Below, piece by piece: positions 8,642 through 16,788 of a stretch of DNA of 64,000 bases (positions within the stretch are counted from its first letter, which is position 1; every line of letters starts with the position of its first letter). The translations under genes were made by a program, and so were the position numbers. The notes beneath the pieces were generated by a model that searched no databases, was not told the DNA's origin, and saw nothing but the letters and a program-made list of their open reading frames with translations. Origin of the DNA: an uncultured Lacinutrix sp. (GTDB lineage Bacteria > Bacteroidota > Bacteroidia > Flavobacteriales > Flavobacteriaceae); NCBI RefSeq assembly GCF_947500325.1, contig NZ_CANMRQ010000001.1, forward strand, positions 374,001 to 438,000, in the 5' to 3' direction.

Positions 8642-8676
8642 AAAAGTATATTTTTAGCATAAAAAAATATACTTTT
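8642..8676 (+). promoter_or_regulatory. Perfect 14-bp inverted repeat upstream of the hybrid kinase gene
   Basis: AAAAGTATATTTTT (8642-8655) and AAAAATATACTTTT (8663-8676) are exact reverse complements with a 7-base loop. The repeat ends 25 bases before the ATG at 8702. It could be an RNA hairpin in the leader or an operator. It does not look like a terminator because no T-run beyond the stem is present and no gene precedes it on this strand. Confidence 0.55.
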
Positions 8677-8701
8677 ACGGTCCCAAATTGTAAATGATGC
8701 T

Positions 8702-10918
8702 ATGAAAAAAATAAGATTTTTAATCCTATTTTTAATTTTCCCTACCTATTATATTAATGCGCAGGTTAATACTCCCGCTCAAAAGTCTTACCTAGACTCA
8801 TTAATTGTTAGGTCTAAAGAAATATACGGTACATATAACTTTAAAGAAGCTATTACTCTAAGTGCAAAACTTATTGAGAAGAGTGATGAATATAGAATAA
8901 GCTATCCAAAATATTATGGATATGATTTATTAGCAAATGTATATAGTAAACTAGATGATTCTACTAAAGCAAGAATTAATGCGCAAAAAGCAATTAAAAT
9001 AGCTAAAGAGATTAATAACGATACGCTTATAGGTGCTGGTAATCTTAAATTGGGCTCTATTTTATCTTATAACACTAATACATATAAAAAAGGAATTAGA
9101 TTATTAGAAGAGAGTATTTCCATTTATCATGAGAGTGATAACTTAGAGGCAATACATATTGCTTATATTAATATTACTAGAGCATTACTTGAAAATAATA
9201 GTTTAGATGAAGCTTACGACTATTTAAATAAAGCACACGTAATTGAAGATGAAATTGAAGTTTCGAAAATGAGTAAACTTCGTACTAACTTTTTACTTGC
9301 TACTTATTATTTTAAAAAGAAATATTATAATCTTGCAGAAAAAGAACTACTGTCTATTAGTGAAGATGTTGATAAAAGCTCAATAAATAGCCTTGGAACC
9401 ATAGTTTATAAGTATTTAAAAGAAATATATATTGAAAAGAAAAACTATAAAAAAGCTTTTTCGTGTCTTGAAAAGGAAAAAATGTATAGCGAAAAAATAT
9501 ATGCTTTTAAAAAAATAGAAGCTATTGAAGTCGCTAGTGGTCAATTTGAATTGAGCGAATATAGAAGAAACCTACAAGTTGCTATAAAGGATAAAGAGTA
9601 TGCGGCTAATGATAATAAAAAATCCAAACAGCTAACAACTATTTTGATAATTGCAACCGGAATTTTATTATTAGCTCTTTTAGGGTTCTTTTTGTTATTT
9701 AGTTCACGAAAAAAGTTTGTAAAACAGCTTAGTAAAAATAATGAAGAACTAACTATAGCAAAGAATAAAGCAGAAAAACTCTCAAAAGTAAAAAGTCAGT
9801 TTTTCTCTACGGTAAGTCATGAATTAAGAACGCCTTTGTATGGCGTTATTGGGATCTCTTCAATACTACAAGAAGATATTAAATTAAAATCTCACCAAAA
9901 AGAATTAAATTCACTTAAGTTCTCTGCAGACTATCTTTTAGCTCTTATTAACGATGTTTTATTGTTAAATAAAATGGATTATCAAGATCTTGTATTAGAA
10001 AAAATTCCATTTGAATTAAATGGCCTAGTAAGAAGTATTACAAATTCTTTTGAATTTAGTTTAGAGCAAAATAAAAATAGACTTTACGTTAGTATTGATG
10101 ATAAAATACCAAATAATTTGATTGGTAGTACTGTTCGTATATCTCAAATACTTATGAATATAATAGGTAATGCCACTAAGTTTAATGAGAATGGTAATAT
10201 TTGGCTAGATATCACTTCTCAAGGTTCAATAAATGAAGACTTACACCGCATTTTATTTGTTATTAAAGATGATGGTATTGGTATACCAAAAGAAAAACAA
10301 GACACAATATTTGAAGAATTTTCGCAAGTAGAAAATCATAATTATAGCCACAAAGGCACTGGATTAGGATTGCCTATTGTAAGGAAATTATTGAAATTAC
10401 ATAATAGTGATATTCATTTAAAAAGTGAATTAGGAAAAGGATCAGAATTTAGTTTTACTTTAGATTTATTAGAAAATAAAAACGTTGTAGAAACTTCTTC
10501 TGTATCAAATTTATCTTTAGATGAAATTAAATTAAAATATAATGAAGTCCATGTTTTAGTAGTAGATGATAATAAGATTAACCAAAAAGTTACGCAAAGA
10601 ATGTTAGAGCGAAATGATATAAAATCTAGTGTAGCAAACGATGGGGAAGAAGCTGTTAAAATGACTAGAGTTAATAATTATCAGTTAATATTAATGGATA
10701 TTAATATGCCTAAAATGAATGGTATTGAAGCGACGAAGGTTATTAGAACATTTAATGAAGACATTCCAATAATTGCACTAACTGCTGTAGAAATAGAAGA
10801 GATGCGAGCTGAAATTTTAGCATCTGGGATGAATGGGATATTATCTAAACCATATGATGCTTCTCAGTTTTTATCTACAATATTAAAAAGTATATCTAAA
10901 AGAGAAACGGTAAAATAA
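8702..10918 (+). CDS. Hybrid sensor histidine kinase / response regulator with TPR sensor
   Basis: 738 residues. A signal peptide (1-21) and a periplasmic TPR-type helical repeat region (about 40-285) come first. One membrane helix (about 312-333) is followed by a HisKA dimerisation domain with FSTVSHELRTPLYG (His373). The HATPase domain has an N box around IIGNATKFNENG, DDGIGIP and TGLGLPIV. The receiver domain has VVDD (622-623), phospho-acceptor Asp666 in LILMDINMP and Lys716 in SKPYD. All catalytic residues are present, so it should autophosphorylate and relay within one chain. No DNA-binding output is fused. Confidence 0.94.
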   Translation: MKKIRFLILFLIFPTYYINAQVNTPAQKSYLDSLIVRSKEIYGTYNFKEAITLSAKLIEKSDEYRISYPKYYGYDLLANVYSKLDDSTKARINAQKAIKIAKEINNDTLIGAGNLKLGSILSYNTNTYKKGIRLLEESISIYHESDNLEAIHIAYINITRALLENNSLDEAYDYLNKAHVIEDEIEVSKMSKLRTNFLLATYYFKKKYYNLAEKELLSISEDVDKSSINSLGTIVYKYLKEIYIEKKNYKKAFSCLEKEKMYSEKIYAFKKIEAIEVASGQFELSEYRRNLQVAIKDKEYAANDNKKSKQLTTILIIATGILLLALLGFFLLFSSRKKFVKQLSKNNEELTIAKNKAEKLSKVKSQFFSTVSHELRTPLYGVIGISSILQEDIKLKSHQKELNSLKFSADYLLALINDVLLLNKMDYQDLVLEKIPFELNGLVRSITNSFEFSLEQNKNRLYVSIDDKIPNNLIGSTVRISQILMNIIGNATKFNENGNIWLDITSQGSINEDLHRILFVIKDDGIGIPKEKQDTIFEEFSQVENHNYSHKGTGLGLPIVRKLLKLHNSDIHLKSELGKGSEFSFTLDLLENKNVVETSSVSNLSLDEIKLKYNEVHVLVVDDNKINQKVTQRMLERNDIKSSVANDGEEAVKMTRVNNYQLILMDINMPKMNGIEATKVIRTFNEDIPIIALTAVEIEEMRAEILASGMNGILSKPYDASQFLSTILKSISKRETVK

Positions 10919-10923
10919 TAAAA

Positions 10924-10958
10924 AAGGATGCGCAGAAACTTTAATATTACACATCCTT
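10924..10958. terminator. Possible bidirectional terminator
   Basis: AAGGATG (10924-10930) and CATCCTT (10952-10958) are complementary and lie between two converging genes, with an A-run on one side and TATTTTG on the other. The stem is short (7 bp) and the loop long. Confidence 0.4.
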
Positions 10959-10966
10959 ATTTTGTT

Positions 10967-11584
10967 TTAATTATTTCTTTTCGCACGTTCCAAATCTCGT
11001 TTTGCTCGTTCTAATTCCTTTTCTGCTCTTTCAAGATCACGCATAGCACGTTCGGTTTTTTTAGCTTCTTCTTTTTTTCGATCTCTACCAGAGATATAAT
11101 ATTTTAAGTCGTTCCCTAAGGCATTAATTTTCTTAGAGAATTCTTTAGAAGCATAATTTAAATCTACATGCATACGTAAACGACCATTTGTGAGTTTGCA
11201 TTCAAAAATTTCATCACTATTTTGATTGTTTGTCCATAAATAAGTGTTTCCATTAACACTTAAGTTTTTTTCTCCCAAAGCTTTAAATAACATTGTTTTT
11301 ACACCTTTGTTTTTAGTTTTATGAAAGCTAGCTCTAAACTTATATGTGTCTTCTGTAATAGAAACAGAAACAGAGCTGTTGGATGTTCTGTTATCATCAT
11401 TGTCAACTGAAATTGAATAAGAAACGCCTGTAGAAGTTGAAGGTGGTGTTGGTGGCTCTGGAGTAGATTGTGCATTTAATGATAATGTTGAAATAAAAGC
11501 AAATAAAATTGCTAAACTTACTCCTTTTTTTACATTAATAATTCTAATGATTTGTTGTCTTTCTTTTGATTTTGTAAAATTCAT
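10967..11584 (-). CDS. Secreted coiled-coil protein, target of the neighbouring two-component system
   Basis: 205 residues, not matched to a named family. A basic N-terminus and hydrophobic signal peptide end near LSLNAQ. A proline-rich linker (STPEPPTPPST) is followed by a beta-rich middle with VSYSISVDNDD and SSVSVSITEDTYKF. A charged C-terminal helix (about 165-205) has ERAEKELERAKRDLERAKR, a coiled coil with a heptad-like repeat. It lies just downstream of the response regulator gene but has its own promoter (11613-11620) preceded by a tandem-site motif (11658-11674), so it is likely controlled by that regulator. An envelope-stress accessory role similar in logic to CpxP is possible but unproven. 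Confidence 0.75.
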   Translation of the reverse strand: MNFTKSKERQQIIRIINVKKGVSLAILFAFISTLSLNAQSTPEPPTPPSTSTGVSYSISVDNDDNRTSNSSVSVSITEDTYKFRASFHKTKNKGVKTMLFKALGEKNLSVNGNTYLWTNNQNSDEIFECKLTNGRLRMHVDLNYASKEFSKKINALGNDLKYYISGRDRKKEEAKKTERAMRDLERAEKELERAKRDLERAKRNN

Positions 11585-11612
11585 AATTGTATGTTTTAAT
11601 GATTGAATGATA

Positions 11613-11620
11613 CAAATGTA
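11613..11620 (-). promoter_or_regulatory. -7 element (TACATTTG) of the secreted coiled-coil gene
   Basis: A TAnnTTTG match on the minus strand, 28 bases upstream of the ATG at 11584. No TTTG -33 element is seen, which fits an activator-dependent promoter. The sequence from here to the start codon resembles that at 14033-13994. Confidence 0.65.
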
Positions 11621-11657
11621 GCGGACAGATTTGGTGAAAAAAAGAATATGGAGATCG

Positions 11658-11674
11658 TTAACCTAGCATTAACC
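11658..11674 (-). promoter_or_regulatory. Tandem response-regulator site, copy 1
   Basis: The plus strand reads TTAACCTAGCATTAACC: two TTAACC half-sites spaced 11 bases start to start, one helical turn, as expected for an OmpR/PhoB-type dimer. It lies 37 bases upstream of the -7 element, exactly as in the second copy at 14071-14087. Confidence 0.65.
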
Positions 11675-11690
11675 AATAAAGAAAAACGTA

Positions 11691-12377
11691 TTAACTTACT
11701 TTGAATTCTAAGCCTACATTTCTAATACTTTCAATAGTAATTGAAGTATCATGTTTAAAGTATTTACGAAGTCTGCTAATAAAGACATCCATACTTCTAC
11801 CAGAGAAGAAATCATCGTTTTCCCATACAGCTTTAAGAATATCTTCACGTTTTAAAAGCTGGTTTTTATGTTTAAAAAGAAATAGAATTAACTCGGCTTC
11901 CTTTTGTGTAAGTTGCTTATTATAATCTTTACATACAAGCTCTAAGCGATTGGTATCGAAAGTGTAGTTGCCAATATTTATAATAGCTTCTTGAGTTGTT
12001 TGAGTTGTTACTTTCTCTGTGCGCTTTAAAATATTGTTTAATCTAAGTACAAGTTCATCTGCTTCAAAAGGCTTAACAATGTAGTCATCTGCACCTAGCT
12101 TTAACCCTTTTATTTTATCTTCTTTAAGTTTGCGTGCCGTTAAAAAAATAAAAGGTATTTCGGGGTTAATATCAATTACTTTTTCAGCCAAAGTAAAACC
12201 ATCCATTTTTGGCATCATTACGTCAAAAACACAAATGTTATAACTTCCATTTTTAAATAATTCTAGAGCTTCTTTTCCATCTTTTGCCCAAGTTATATTG
12301 TAACCCGAAATTTCTAAATACTGTTTTAAAATATTTCCAAAATCTAAATCATCTTCTGCTAAAAGAATACGTTTCAT
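11691..12377 (-). CDS. OmpR-family response regulator
   Basis: 228 residues. The receiver domain (1-115) has AEDD, phospho-acceptor Asp52 in FDVMMPKMDG and Lys102 in VKPFEADELV. A winged-helix DNA-binding domain (about 130-228) has LTQKEAELILFLF and DVFISRLRKYF. It starts 11 bases after the histidine kinase stop, so the pair is an operon. It resembles the RprY-type regulators of Bacteroidota. Its probable DNA site is the tandem TTAACC-N5-TTAACC motif found twice next to this operon (inference). Confidence 0.95.
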   Translation of the reverse strand: MKRILLAEDDLDFGNILKQYLEISGYNITWAKDGKEALELFKNGSYNICVFDVMMPKMDGFTLAEKVIDINPEIPFIFLTARKLKEDKIKGLKLGADDYIVKPFEADELVLRLNNILKRTEKVTTQTTQEAIINIGNYTFDTNRLELVCKDYNKQLTQKEAELILFLFKHKNQLLKREDILKAVWENDDFFSGRSMDVFISRLRKYFKHDTSITIESIRNVGLEFKVS

Positions 12378-12388
12378 AATTTTTAAAA

Positions 12389-13783
12389 TTAATTAAAAGG
12401 AATAGTTAAAATGAAATTAGAACCACTGTTTTCTTTACTTTCTACTACTATATTTCCATGGTGAGCCTTAATAATCTGACTAGTATAATATAGCCCCAAA
12501 CCTAAACCTTTTACATTGTGAATTTCTTTATTGCCGGCACGATAGAATTTATCAAATACTTGTTTTTTTTCTTTATCTAAAATACCAATTCCATTGTCTT
12601 GTATTGAGATTTTTAATGTATTTATACTTTTAACTTCACAGTTTATAATAACTTCATCGCCTGAATATTTTACAGCATTTTCAAGAATATTTAATAACGC
12701 AGTTGTAAAGTAAAATTTATCAAGATTTATAGTATTCTTTGATTCTAAAAACTTTCTGTTTATAGTTATGTTTTTTGATTTTATAGATAATAGAAAGTCA
12801 TCTAAAATAGTATTGATGTAGTTTTTAATATTTACAGTTTCTAGATTAAGTTTAATTTCATTATAACCCAAGCTATTATTCAATACTTGATCTATTAATT
12901 TTTGTAACCGTTTATTTTGACGTTCAATAGTGTTTACTGTATTTTCTACCAGTTGAGGTTTTTTCTTGACTTCTTCTTTTTTAAGCATTTTAGTTGCTAA
13001 AGTTAGAGTTGCTAATGGAGTCTTAAGTTCGTGTGTGATATTATTAACGAAATCTGTTTTTATGTCTGCAATTTTCTTTTGAGTAATTAGACTTCTTATT
13101 GAATAATACAGTAAGCCTATGACTATTGAAAAAATAATTAAAGAGAGAAGAAGTAAGCCAAACATTTGTTTAAAAACAATTTTTTTCCATCCATCAATGT
13201 CCATTTCATCTTGAGTTTGAAACATTAAATAAAAGAGAACATCTTGCGTTTCTCCATTAACTACTCGGCTAGAAGTATGGTCTGTTTGCCAAAGTGTTGT
13301 ACTTACTCCAATTGCCTTTTCATCTATTATTGGATCACCTAAAACAATGCGTTTAGGTGTTTTATTAATATCAAAAAGAGTGTCATTTCTAGTAGAGTCT
13401 AATAAAATGATGGCTTTAACCTTTTTATGAAACTTAATACCGTAAGGAATATTGTTTTTTACTAACTCTTTTTGATACTCAATTCTATAGGTTTCATTAA
13501 TAGAATCGATAACCATTTCAAGACCATTAAGTACATCTGTTTTTGTTGCTAAATTAACTTTGTAATCTGCTATTCTATTTAAAAAGTTATCCTGCCAAAT
13601 ATCTGATAAAGAATCTAATGCTGGAGAAAAATCATCAAGCTGGGAAATGGATCTTCGAGTATCTGTAATAAAGGCTTCTTTTTTTAATTTATAAGTGTTG
13701 TTAATTAAGTAACCTTGAATAATAGATAAAGCAATTAATCCTAATATGGAAGTAATGATTAATAAGTTGATTTTTTTCTTCAT
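12389..13783 (-). CDS. Membrane sensor histidine kinase, partner of the OmpR-type regulator
   Basis: 464 residues. Two membrane helices (about 9-27 and 208-227) enclose a periplasmic sensor of about 180 residues. The HisKA domain has FVNNITHELKTPLATLTLA with His251. The HATPase domain has LENAVKYSG, DNGIGI and GLGLGLYYTSQI. No HAMP domain is obvious. It is RprX-like by layout. A terminator at 13826-13864 separates it from the small upstream gene, so it must have its own promoter within 13784-13825, where only a weak TAATTTTA is visible. Confidence 0.94.
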   Translation of the reverse strand: MKKKINLLIITSILGLIALSIIQGYLINNTYKLKKEAFITDTRRSISQLDDFSPALDSLSDIWQDNFLNRIADYKVNLATKTDVLNGLEMVIDSINETYRIEYQKELVKNNIPYGIKFHKKVKAIILLDSTRNDTLFDINKTPKRIVLGDPIIDEKAIGVSTTLWQTDHTSSRVVNGETQDVLFYLMFQTQDEMDIDGWKKIVFKQMFGLLLLSLIIFSIVIGLLYYSIRSLITQKKIADIKTDFVNNITHELKTPLATLTLATKMLKKEEVKKKPQLVENTVNTIERQNKRLQKLIDQVLNNSLGYNEIKLNLETVNIKNYINTILDDFLLSIKSKNITINRKFLESKNTINLDKFYFTTALLNILENAVKYSGDEVIINCEVKSINTLKISIQDNGIGILDKEKKQVFDKFYRAGNKEIHNVKGLGLGLYYTSQIIKAHHGNIVVESKENSGSNFILTIPFN

Positions 13784-13825
13784 TTGGATAATGTACAGAT
13801 CTTAAAATTAAGAATCATTTTAATA

Positions 13826-13864
13826 AAATGAGCACAATGTCATAAAAAGACATTATGCTCATTT
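13826..13864 (-). terminator. Strong intrinsic terminator of the 31-codon gene
   Basis: A 16-bp stem (13826-13841 with 13849-13864) with a 7-base loop. The single non-Watson-Crick position is a U-G pair in minus-strand RNA but a C-A mismatch in plus-strand RNA, so the hairpin is fully paired only for minus-strand transcription. A U-rich tail (UUUUAUU) follows the stem on that strand. It ends about 40 bases after the stop of the small ORF. Confidence 0.75.
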
Positions 13865-13900
13865 CGGTGATTGGTTGATTGATGAATTGATAAGTTCTTT

Positions 13901-13996
13901 TTACTTAATTAATCTATATCGCCTTCTTGAATTCCAGTGATGTGATTTTGTGTTTTGATGTCTTTCTGTAATTAAATTGTTGTTTAAAGTTCTCAT
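13901..13996 (-). CDS. Small 31-residue gene with its own promoter and terminator
   Basis: Encodes a 31-residue Arg/His-rich peptide beginning MRTLNNNLITERHQ and ending NSRRRYRLIK. It resembles no family I know. Support is contextual: a TTTG-N22-TAAATTTG promoter at 14026-14059, a two-component tandem site at 14069-14087, and a strong terminator at 13826-13864. Its ATG lies 37 bases from the start of the -7 element, against 36 for the co-regulated secreted gene at 11584, and the two leaders share TTTGTATCAT and CAATCATTAAAA. The transcript would be about 200 nt. It may be a peptide, a regulatory RNA, or both. The rest of the 424-base gap (14088-14207) shows nothing else I can support. Confidence 0.55.
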   Translation of the reverse strand: MRTLNNNLITERHQNTKSHHWNSRRRYRLIK

Positions 13997-14025
13997 GATG
14001 TTTTGATTTTTAATGATTGATGATA

Positions 14026-14059
14026 CAAATTTAGAAGGAAGAATTGAATTAAAACCAAA
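14026..14059 (-). promoter_or_regulatory. Promoter of the 31-codon gene
   Basis: On the minus strand, TTTG (14059-14056), a 22-base spacer, then TAAATTTG (14033-14026). Both Bacteroidota promoter elements are exact. The tandem regulator site begins 12 bases upstream of the TTTG. Confidence 0.65.
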
Positions 14060-14068
14060 AATGTACAT

Positions 14069-14087
14069 GGTTAACCTAGCGTTAACC
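14069..14087 (-). promoter_or_regulatory. Tandem response-regulator site, copy 2
   Basis: The plus strand reads GGTTAACCTAGCGTTAACC. It differs from copy 1 (11658-11674) at one base over the 17-bp core and sits at the same 37-base distance from its -7 element. Confidence 0.65.
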
Positions 14088-14207
14088 TTAATAGAAAGTA
14101 GAGTGTATGATTTGTAGGTGCTAAGAGAAAGGTTTTAATTTCTGTTAACGTATAGAATTAATTGAAAAAAGAGGAATTGTGTTACTAATTTATTAAGAGA
14201 CTATCAA

Positions 14208-14594
14208 TCAATTGGTATATGAAATCAAATTTGAAATTTCTTTTTCAGTTAAAAAAGGAAAGTTAAGACATTTAGAATTATAGTTCTTAGTTGCTATAAG
14301 TTTTTTGTTTCCAATTATATAATTTTTGATTGTAGTAGAATCGTATTTTTGAGCAATATTTCTTAATGCAGGTCCAGTCATTCTTTTATCTAATTTGTGA
14401 CAAGCTGCACAATTAGTGTTAAAAATGGCCTTGCCTATAGAAGCTTCTTCAGATTTTGGCCCAACTGTACCACAAAATGGTTGAGGACTTATAGTGCCAC
14501 ATATGTTTCTTGTATTTTCTATTTTTAGAATTAAAACAAATAAGCAAATTCCAGAGAGTAAGATTAGAGAAAATAAAAGTAGTATACGCTTCAT
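14208..14594 (-). CDS. Small membrane-anchored c-type cytochrome
   Basis: 128 residues. A hydrophobic N-terminal helix (about 4-24) acts as signal or anchor. A single heme-binding CAACH motif (about residues 59-63) sits in NTNCAACHKLDKRMTGPALRNIAQKY, typical of short class I cytochromes. The C-terminal FPFLTEKEISNLISYTN matches the family's last helix. The usual Met ligand just before FPxLT is replaced by Cys-Leu (KCLNFPF), and no Met occurs after RMTGP, so the sixth ligand is uncertain. Two further Cys pairs (ICGTI, FCGTV) precede the heme site. It follows hemB by 2 bases, so heme synthesis and a heme user are co-transcribed. Confidence 0.85.
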   Translation of the reverse strand: MKRILLLFSLILLSGICLFVLILKIENTRNICGTISPQPFCGTVGPKSEEASIGKAIFNTNCAACHKLDKRMTGPALRNIAQKYDSTTIKNYIIGNKKLIATKNYNSKCLNFPFLTEKEISNLISYTN

Positions 14595-14596
14595 TA

Positions 14597-15586
14597 TTAA
14601 GAAAGCAATTTCACTACATCTTTAGCAAAATAAGAAGCAATGACATCTGCTCCAGCTCGTTTTATTGCTGTAATTTGTTCCATCATCACGGCATCGTGAT
14701 CTAACCAACCTTTTTCGGCGGCAGCTTTTAACATAGAGTATTCTCCAGAAACTTGATATACAGCTACTGGTACATCTACTTCATTTTTAATTTCACGAAC
14801 AATATCTAAATAGCATAAGCCAGGTTTTACCATTACAATATCTGCACCTTCATCGATATCCATTTCGGTTTCACGAATGGCTTCAAAACGATTTGAATAA
14901 TCCATCTGATACGTTTTTTTATCCTTAGGAATATCTTTTATAGCAGCAGGAGCAGAATCTAGAGCATCACGAAAAGGACCATAAAAAGCAGACGCATATT
15001 TTGCACTATAACTCATAATGCCAGTGTCTGTATAACCTTCATCTTCTAGGGTTTCTCTTATTGCTAAAATACGGCCATCCATCATATCACTTGGTGCAAC
15101 AAAATTAGCGCCAGCTTGTGCATGAGATAGACTCATTTCTGCTAAAACTTCAACCGTGTCATCGTTTATAATTTTGCCGTTTTCAATAATGCCATCGTGG
15201 CCATATGAAGAATATGGGTCTAGAGCGACATCCGTCATAACTAACATGTCTGGACAAACGTTTTTAACCGCTTTTATAGCGCGTTGCATTAATCCATTAG
15301 TGTTTATAGCTTCGGTACCTTTATTATCTTTTAAATTGTCTGGGACTTTTACAAATAATAAAACTGATTTTAAACCTAGTGACCAAAGTGATTTTACTTC
15401 ACCTTCTAACAAATCTAAACTAAAACGATAATAATTAGGCATTGAAGCAATTTCTTCTTTCACACCTTTACCTTCAACTACAAAAAGAGGTACTAAAAAA
15501 TCGTTAGGAGAAATTATAGTTTCTCTAACTAAGCTTCTAATTGCTTCGTTTGTTCTAAGTCTACGGTTTCTTCTAATGGGATACAT
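14597..15586 (-). CDS. hemB: Porphobilinogen synthase (delta-aminolevulinate dehydratase)
   Basis: 329 residues, full length. Condenses two 5-aminolevulinate molecules to porphobilinogen. Schiff-base lysines are Lys196 (MSYSAKYAS) and Lys254 (MVKPGLCYLD). The metal-binding loop reads DVALDPYSSYGHDG: the three zinc cysteines of the Zn-type enzyme are replaced, with Asp present, so this is the Mg-dependent/zinc-free type. It lies in a six-gene operon (isomerase, hemF, YchJ-like, bestrophin-like, hemB, cytochrome c) with gaps of 2-26 bases. Confidence 0.97.
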   Translation of the reverse strand: MYPIRRNRRLRTNEAIRSLVRETIISPNDFLVPLFVVEGKGVKEEIASMPNYYRFSLDLLEGEVKSLWSLGLKSVLLFVKVPDNLKDNKGTEAINTNGLMQRAIKAVKNVCPDMLVMTDVALDPYSSYGHDGIIENGKIINDDTVEVLAEMSLSHAQAGANFVAPSDMMDGRILAIRETLEDEGYTDTGIMSYSAKYASAFYGPFRDALDSAPAAIKDIPKDKKTYQMDYSNRFEAIRETEMDIDEGADIVMVKPGLCYLDIVREIKNEVDVPVAVYQVSGEYSMLKAAAEKGWLDHDAVMMEQITAIKRAGADVIASYFAKDVVKLLS

Positions 15587-15592
15587 AAGTTT

Positions 15593-16366
15593 CTATTCTA
15601 AATTTCTAATAAACTTCTCTACATTTATATATACATCATCTTCACCTTGTTGGTCAAATGGGTTTTCTAGATGCGATTGTATATTATCTAATGCCACTAA
15701 AATAACACTAAACATAATTGGAACCGCAAAATGGAGTCCAAAGTTGTAATTTGTAACATTATGGGCAAAATGTGGGCCATATATTATTGGTAAAATCACA
15801 ATAAAAATATCACTATAAGTACGAAGTGTACGTGGTGTTCTATATTGATATATGTGTTTTATGCGTTCAAAAGAAATCATCATTTTACTTAAAAACTGAT
15901 TTGATCGTGAAGCTTCACCAGACGGTAAGCCGTGTCTACGCATTTCTTTTACAAATAAAGATAGTTTTTTAAAACTATCGTAGACTTCCTTTTCATTATT
16001 CTCTAACTCACTAACAGGATGTGTGAAAATTTGTTTACAAGAGTTTAACAAACTTGCCAGGTGCTCTTTTAACTCTGTTTTTAATTCTTGTGGCGGATTT
16101 TCCAGCCAGTCTGAGACTGCAAAGTATAAAGCTCGCCCGTGTGCTTTTATAGAACCATATTCATCTAAAGCGACTTCTCGTCGTTTGTATGCACCACCAA
16201 TAGAAAATACAATAGGAAACACTATCGCCGTGCCTATTAAGGTTAATGGGAAGTCTGCTTTAATATGAAAGTGTAAACATATTGCAGTTGAAGCAATTGC
16301 TAATCCAGTAATTAAGAGTGTTTTCCAGTTTATAATTAAACCTACGCGTTTAATAAGTTTCCACAT
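15593..16366 (-). CDS. Bestrophin-like anion channel protein
   Basis: 257 residues with hydrophobic helices near 13-30, 38-55, 190-205 and 215-235. The layout and end match bacterial bestrophins: an early helix pair followed by a long helical cytoplasmic section, then VILVALDNIQSHLENPFDQQGEDD, which corresponds to the bestrophin ENPFG-acidic motif near the C-terminus. A pentameric chloride/anion channel is the family function. Similarity is distant, so the call is tentative. It sits between ychJ-like and hemB with short gaps. Confidence 0.6.
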   Translation of the reverse strand: MWKLIKRVGLIINWKTLLITGLAIASTAICLHFHIKADFPLTLIGTAIVFPIVFSIGGAYKRREVALDEYGSIKAHGRALYFAVSDWLENPPQELKTELKEHLASLLNSCKQIFTHPVSELENNEKEVYDSFKKLSLFVKEMRRHGLPSGEASRSNQFLSKMMISFERIKHIYQYRTPRTLRTYSDIFIVILPIIYGPHFAHNVTNYNFGLHFAVPIMFSVILVALDNIQSHLENPFDQQGEDDVYINVEKFIRNLE

Positions 16367-16392
16367 ATTCTAAATCTTCAGTTTTATTTTTT

Positions 16393-16779
16393 TTATTTAC
16401 TTAGCCCTAAGTATTTCCAGTGATTACCTTCTTTTAAAAAAGCAGATTTTTCATGTATAATATCTACTTTTCCATGGTCGTAAAAATAAGCATTAAATGT
16501 TACTGTGCCTTCTGTATCGTTCTCTAAGCCTTTAGTTTTTTCTAATACTTCTAACTTTATCCATTGTACAGATTTAGCCCATATAACAATGCTTTTTTTC
16601 TCTTTTATTTTACGTGTTGTTGAATGATGACTTTTCATTAAATAATCGCCATTAGCCACTACAAATGCACTATATCTAGAACGCATTAATTGTTCTGCTG
16701 TTAATGCTTGAGTAATGTCTTTGTGCACTTTTTCACAACAGTTAGTATACGCTTTTAAACTTCCGCAGTAACATTCCAT
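16393..16779 (-). CDS. YchJ-family protein with N-terminal SEC-C zinc motif
   Basis: 128 residues. The first 14 residues hold a SEC-C-type motif (CYCGSLKAYTNCC), followed by a YchJ-like domain with the family signature EQLMRSRYSAFVVANGDYLMKSHH. The function of this UPF0225 family is not established. It is co-transcribed with hemF (9-base gap). Confidence 0.88.
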   Translation of the reverse strand: MECYCGSLKAYTNCCEKVHKDITQALTAEQLMRSRYSAFVVANGDYLMKSHHSTTRKIKEKKSIVIWAKSVQWIKLEVLEKTKGLENDTEGTVTFNAYFYDHGKVDIIHEKSAFLKEGNHWKYLGLSK

Positions 16780-16788
16780 TTTATGCTT

